From Saccoglossus kowalevskii (taxonomy: Eukaryota; Hemichordata; Enteropneusta; Harrimaniidae): a stretch of DNA of 24,321 nucleotides. Both the position numbers and the translations under genes were made by a program. Location of the stretch: positions 263,441 through 287,761 of the forward strand of contig NW_003155260.1 in the NCBI RefSeq assembly GCF_000003605.2, written 5' to 3'. The first letter of the stretch is position 1, and the number at the start of each line of letters is the position of its first letter. The notes beneath the pieces are model-generated. The model saw nothing but the letters and a program-made list of their open reading frames with translations. It did no database searches and was not told where the DNA came from. This document shows, one piece after another, positions 12,701 to 18,700 of this stretch.

Positions 12701-15700
12701 TATGTATGATCTATGTACTAAATTTGAATGACAACTGACAAAGCATGTCCAAAATACAACATTTTCAAAAAACAAGATGGCTGCCAGTCGGCCATTTTGA
12801 ATCAAATCGCTAAACCACTGCATGTGCATATGTCCCACATAAAGTACTAGACATATGCAAAAAATGAACGAATTCAGCCCAAGGGATTCTGAAATATGAG
12901 TCTGGACAGAACTGACACACAGACGGACGGACACACGAACAGACGGACACATAAGGAACTTGCGAACAGTCAGGGATATGTATCCTAACATGTATGATCT
13001 ATGTACTAAATTTGATTGACAACTGACAAAGCATGTCCAAAATACAACATTTTCAAAAAACAAAATGCTGCCAGTCGGCCATTTTGAATCCAATCGCTAA
13101 ACCACTGCATGTGCATATGTCCCACATAAAGTACTAGACATATGCAAAAAATGAACGGATTCGGCCAAAGGGATTCTGAGATATGACTCTGGATGGACGC
13201 ACGGACGCATGGGCGGACGGAGACCGAATTATAAGTCCCCGTTTTCGGACTTCGTCCGAACGGGGACTAACAAGCCATTGACAAATGAAATGTTAGCATT
13301 TATATTCTCCTAGAAGTGCATGTTCTGTAAACAAACTGCCAACAGGTATTCTAAGTTTGAACTAAATTGGCCAGCGCAACTTGAAAATATACTATACACA
13401 CATAAAATGGATCAAATGTATGTTTGGGTTAAAGGCCCAATTCACTTGCCCCGGGCAAGTGTGAATTGGAGGTGTGGCTATGCTAATGAGTGTTGTTAAT
13501 CACTTGCATAGCCTATGACGCATCCTGTTTCAGCGGTCCAACATCACGTGACTTTGATTGACAGTAGTTAATTATTCAAGATTAGTAGCGCGTCCCTTTC
13601 CCCGGTTCATGTTTTTGACTTATATTCGCCAAAATCTCAGCTCGTACACTATTTATTGTCATAAATACTACACACAGTCACTGCTGTGATATTCATTGTC
13701 ACATCCATCCACTTTGGCACAACATAATCAAGTTTGAGAAAACATGTCTTTACCGGAGCTTAGCTGGAGCTGTTTACTACAGCGTGACAAGCAAGGAAAT
13801 AATCCCCAGTGTATTTATAGTATACCTGGGTCTTTAAATATGGCAATTTTAAATCTGAACACACAAAAAAATATGGAGCAAATGTATCATGCATAATATG
13901 TACTAAAGTTTGAACCAAATCCAACCATACATGACATAGATTTGTTTCTGGAATGCTAGAAAGGTTTGATTTTGATGATTTTTAAGCACAAAAATAGTTG
14001 CAATTTTGCCATATTGAATCAAATCATGAACCAAATAGACATGTTATGTTACGTGTGAATGTAATTAACCCAGTTATGTCCAAGATACTAGGTGGGGATG
14101 CACACATGCATGGACAGATGGTCAAAGAGGTCAATCAATAAGTTCCCGTTTACAGACTCTGTACAAACGGAAACTACAATGAAATCTGCCTGTTAGTGAC
14201 ATGTTAAAATTTGGTGATTTTATTTTTTTTTTATAAAAATGACCAGCATTCAGTTAAATTTTTTACCAAATCCTGTAAAAACTAAAGTGAACTTGCAACT
14301 CATTATGTCTTGCCTTTGTACCAAATTTAATCAAAATCCATAAAAGCTAGTGCAACTGAAAAATGGAAAGCTTCAATAAAAGATCCCGACTTTGTGGTTT
14401 TAAATTGAAAAGATGAACCTTCACTTTTAGATTAGGAAGTGGCCTTTATTATGTATTTTACAGTATGTGTAATATTCCTCAGTTAATTTATTGTTATTGA
14501 ACTAAATCCGCCAAATCTTGCATATATATGTTCTATAATAACAAACTTGAATTACTCAGCTTTGAAGGATATTAAAGCCTATTATGCATGTAATAATTAT
14601 TCTAATTGTAATATTTAGCACACTTATAAGTAATATAAGTAGCTTTCAGAAAGAAAATCCTCAGTTCAGGCCTCAAATTAATCACAATGCATATTTTGTA
14701 AGCATGGCAGCTACCGGTAGTTTATAGCAGGCCACACTGAACCACAATTTACGATTTGCGATTTACGATTCGCAATTTATGTTATGGTTGATTAAAACAC
14801 AACTATAGGGTTACGATTTTAATTGGAGTTTAATTACACTCAATTAAATTCCAACACTATATACATGTATGGTTGTGTTTTAATTGACTTAAATTCAAAG
14901 TAGTAGAAATAACGTCATATAAATTGTAACTTGATTTATAATGGTTTGTGAAGCTTAGGGTTAGGTAAGGTTCCTTACACTTTTCTAAAATTTTACGCCA
15001 TGCAAACTTGGATTATATATTTTAATAAATACCAGTTTAGTGGTGGGCATGTATAGACTATATCTCTATAAGGCTTCAGTAATATTAATGTGCTAACCAT
15101 GTTAAAAATAGCACATAACAAAAAAAATCGCATGACCTAGAGAGGTTGTTCAAAAAGTTTATTACTTAATTACTGCACACTGGTAATTAATATCAATGAC
15201 ATATGTTCACAGCAAGGTAACAAGAAAGTCATTGTCAATGACACATCCCCGTTCCGTTCATATTTGAGTGACATATACATTCAAAGCAGATCATGACCGA
15301 AATCTCAGACCACTTTTAGTGGTCTGATCCGAAATGCACCTGCATATGTACAACACATTGTACTAAATCTGAACAAAATCCACCCATGCATGACTGAGAT
15401 CCGGTTCCGGAATTGTGAAAATACGTGATTTTGATGCATTTTCGGCCTTAAAATGGCCATCATTCAGTTATTATTAAGCGGATCATGAAACAAATGCACA
15501 TATCTATTTGTGACATGATGTACCATGTGTGTGTGAAGTTTGAACTTGATCAATCCAGACATGTCTCAGATACGGATCCAGAACTGAATTCTTTAAAACA
15601 AAATGGCCACCAGTCGGCTATTTCAAACCCGATCCCAAAAAAAATGACATGCATCAAGGTCCTATTATGTTTAATGTATGTACTAAATTTGAACAAAATC

Positions 15701-18700
15701 CGTCCATGCATAACTGAGATCCGGGTCCGGAATGGTGAAAATGTGCGATTTTGATGCATTTTTGGCCTTAAAATGGCCGCTATTCGGCTATCGTTAATTG
15801 GATCATGAAAAAAATGCATGTGCATATGTCCCATATAATGTGTGATGTATGAGTGAAGTTTGAACTTAATCGGTCCATGCATGTTCGAAATACAGGTGAT
15901 CACGGACGCACAGATGCATGGACGCACGGACGCACACAGGGCAAAACATAAGTCCCCGTTTTCGGTCTACATCCGAACGGGGACTAAAAACTATTTGCAT
16001 AGTGCACAATATGATTCTGAGAAACTTAACTTTGTTCACTATCTACTGCATGCTAGTTTACAGAAGCAAAAATACAAGTGATTATTATATATCTAGCAAC
16101 AAAACAATAGAAGTTGCCATTTTGTAAAAAGCCATATCAGCACTCATTTCAACAAGTCATGCATGGCACAGTCCCCGTTAGTTATCAAATCTAAGATGTA
16201 TAGTTTTGTTTATAGTAATATAGTTGGAACATAAACATGTCATGACTTCTGAAGATGATGCTTGATTATGATGATTTTTTATCATTAAAATGATTGACAT
16301 CTTGTATCTGATCGTCAAACATGTACTTGTCCATATTGAGAAATATTGCTCAGCAAGAGCATTCATTTAAACAAAATAGCCATCAGTCAGCCATTTTCAA
16401 TCCGATCTGAAAAATAAAATGACGTGTATCAGGAACCCATCTCTAATGTATATACCAAGTTTGAAAAAAATCCATCCATAAATGCCAAGATCAAGTTCTG
16501 GAATGCCAGAAATGCTTGATTTTTGATGATTTTTAGCACTAAAATGGCTTCCATTTGGCCATTTTGAATAAGATAGTCAAACCAATATATTTAAATCATG
16601 ATGTATAATGAATATATAATATTTGATCATAATCAGTCAAAGCATGGCAGAGATATGGCACTAGAACTGCATTTATTAAAACAAAATAACTGCCAGTCGG
16701 CCATTTTAATTTGGATCTGAAAAATAAAATGATGTGCATCAAGGTCCCATAATGTCCAACATATGTAACAAGTTTGAACAAAATCCATTCATAAACACCA
16801 ATATCCAGTTCTGGAATGCCAGAAATGCTTAATTTTTGATGATTTTTTAGCACAAAAATGGCCACCAATCTTGAATCAGAACATGAAACAAATTGATGAG
16901 CATATGTATAATATTATGTATGGTGTATGTGTGAAGTTTGATTGTGATTGGTCCAGGCATGTCTAATATGCACGCACACACGCACGGACACATGGAAGCA
17001 CAGATGCATGGACACACAAAAGTCAAAGTCCCCGTTTTCGGACTGTGTCCGAAAGAGTACTAAAAACATATCAGCACTTATTCGAATACAGATTTCCCTT
17101 ATGTAGGGTAAACTATATCACTGACACATTTGCTACACGTCTGTCAATACGATTACAGTCATGCCTTTGTGAATACTTTGCAGTATTCTCCTGATAACCA
17201 TATATTATATAATTTGTAATAATTGAAAACTGCTATCCACATTTCTCTGATATTTAGGATGATCCTTAAATCCCTTCAGAATTTCAGATAATGAAATCAA
17301 ATTCTAAATTCTGTAAATGAATTATAGATGAGACAGCTGAGTTGTCTCAACCTCAGGTCTCTCGTATAGATTCTTATTAACCCTTTTCAATTTTAAAGTC
17401 ACCTTTCACAAAATAAACCATCATGATTGTTTACAAGACCTGTAGCCAATGGTGACAAAGTATGTACATTGGGCTCTATATTTAAAAATTTAGCATCAAA
17501 GTATTAATTGTGCATTTAGTTGTCAAGTCTAATTTTGTCTTAACAATCAAGACTTATTTCTCATTCAAATACCATATTTTTAAATTTATTTTGAAATTAT
17601 ACTACAATCAACCTATCAGACTTATACTTTTCTATATTTTATTTTAAATAAATGACTTACATTGTCCTACTAGTTGATGAATTTATTGTGAGTTATAAGT
17701 ATGTGCATGTGCACGTTAGGGCTGGTGTGTGGCATATGCACCATTTATTAGTCATATCTCATACTATACATTCTAGCACTGGTAGTGCTTAATACATTAC
17801 AGTTATGCATAGTAATTAGTTCACACAATCATATATGGTAATCTGATATGTTATTTATATCTTTTGTCTAATGCCTCCATTATAGCACCAGTTGTATGTC
17901 TAGTGTTTGAGATTGCACTTAATAATTGCATATTAACGAGGTCATCTGAACACTTATAAATATTGCAACCATTATACTAGCCTGACAAGGTCGCGTAAGT
18001 TGTGCCCTCTGAGGTGCTCCAAACCCAACACACGCCTGAAAGAACGTTGTAGTATTTTACTTCCCCAGTGCTTTTGTCAGTACCAATCAAATTGCAGCTT
18101 TGATTGACGGTGTTACCATAACCACCAAAATGAATATCCATTGAAACTCATTGCAAGAGGGCGTGAACTTTACAAATTGGTCTGATGCCGTTCAGCCGAC
18201 GAGGGCACCACTCACGCCTACTTGTCAGTATCCCACGAACTAATCAGGTTTGCACATTATTCCAGACCATTTATGCATTAAGTTTCACTGAAATCTGTGA
18301 GTTTTTGATAAAAAAACTAGAAGGCTTAAAATTGGCTAATTAATATGCAAATTAGTTACTTAATATGAATAAATGTCACCAAAAAACAATCATGTCTGAG
18401 CATTATCCCAGAGCATATATGTACCAGGTTTTATTGAAATTTGATAATTGGTTCTTGAGATATCAGGAGAACAGGCACATACACTCAGACAATGTAGTAA
18501 CCGCAACGACCCCTATTGTGTGTGAACTACACAGGAGTCAAAAACATTTCAAATGGTTTTCAATAAATTCAATATTCATGCATATAACACAAGGGGTAGT
18601 GCTACTATTTTTTGTATATCAAAAATTAGGAAGAATGCAGGCCATTCTTATGTAATGCCATATCTAAATGGAACAAACTATCTACACATTTAAAAAATGT

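Noticed and set aside
12500-13093. 197-codon minus-strand open frame, the longest in the window
   Set aside because: It lies wholly within the 288-bp tandem array and its translation repeats the same segment with each unit. Unit length is a multiple of three, which keeps the frame open. This is a repeat artefact.
15485-15927. Overlapping open frames on both strands (89 and 125 codons)
   Set aside because: Both cover the modular interior and minisatellite of copy B and show the same word repetition; no protein family is recognisable.
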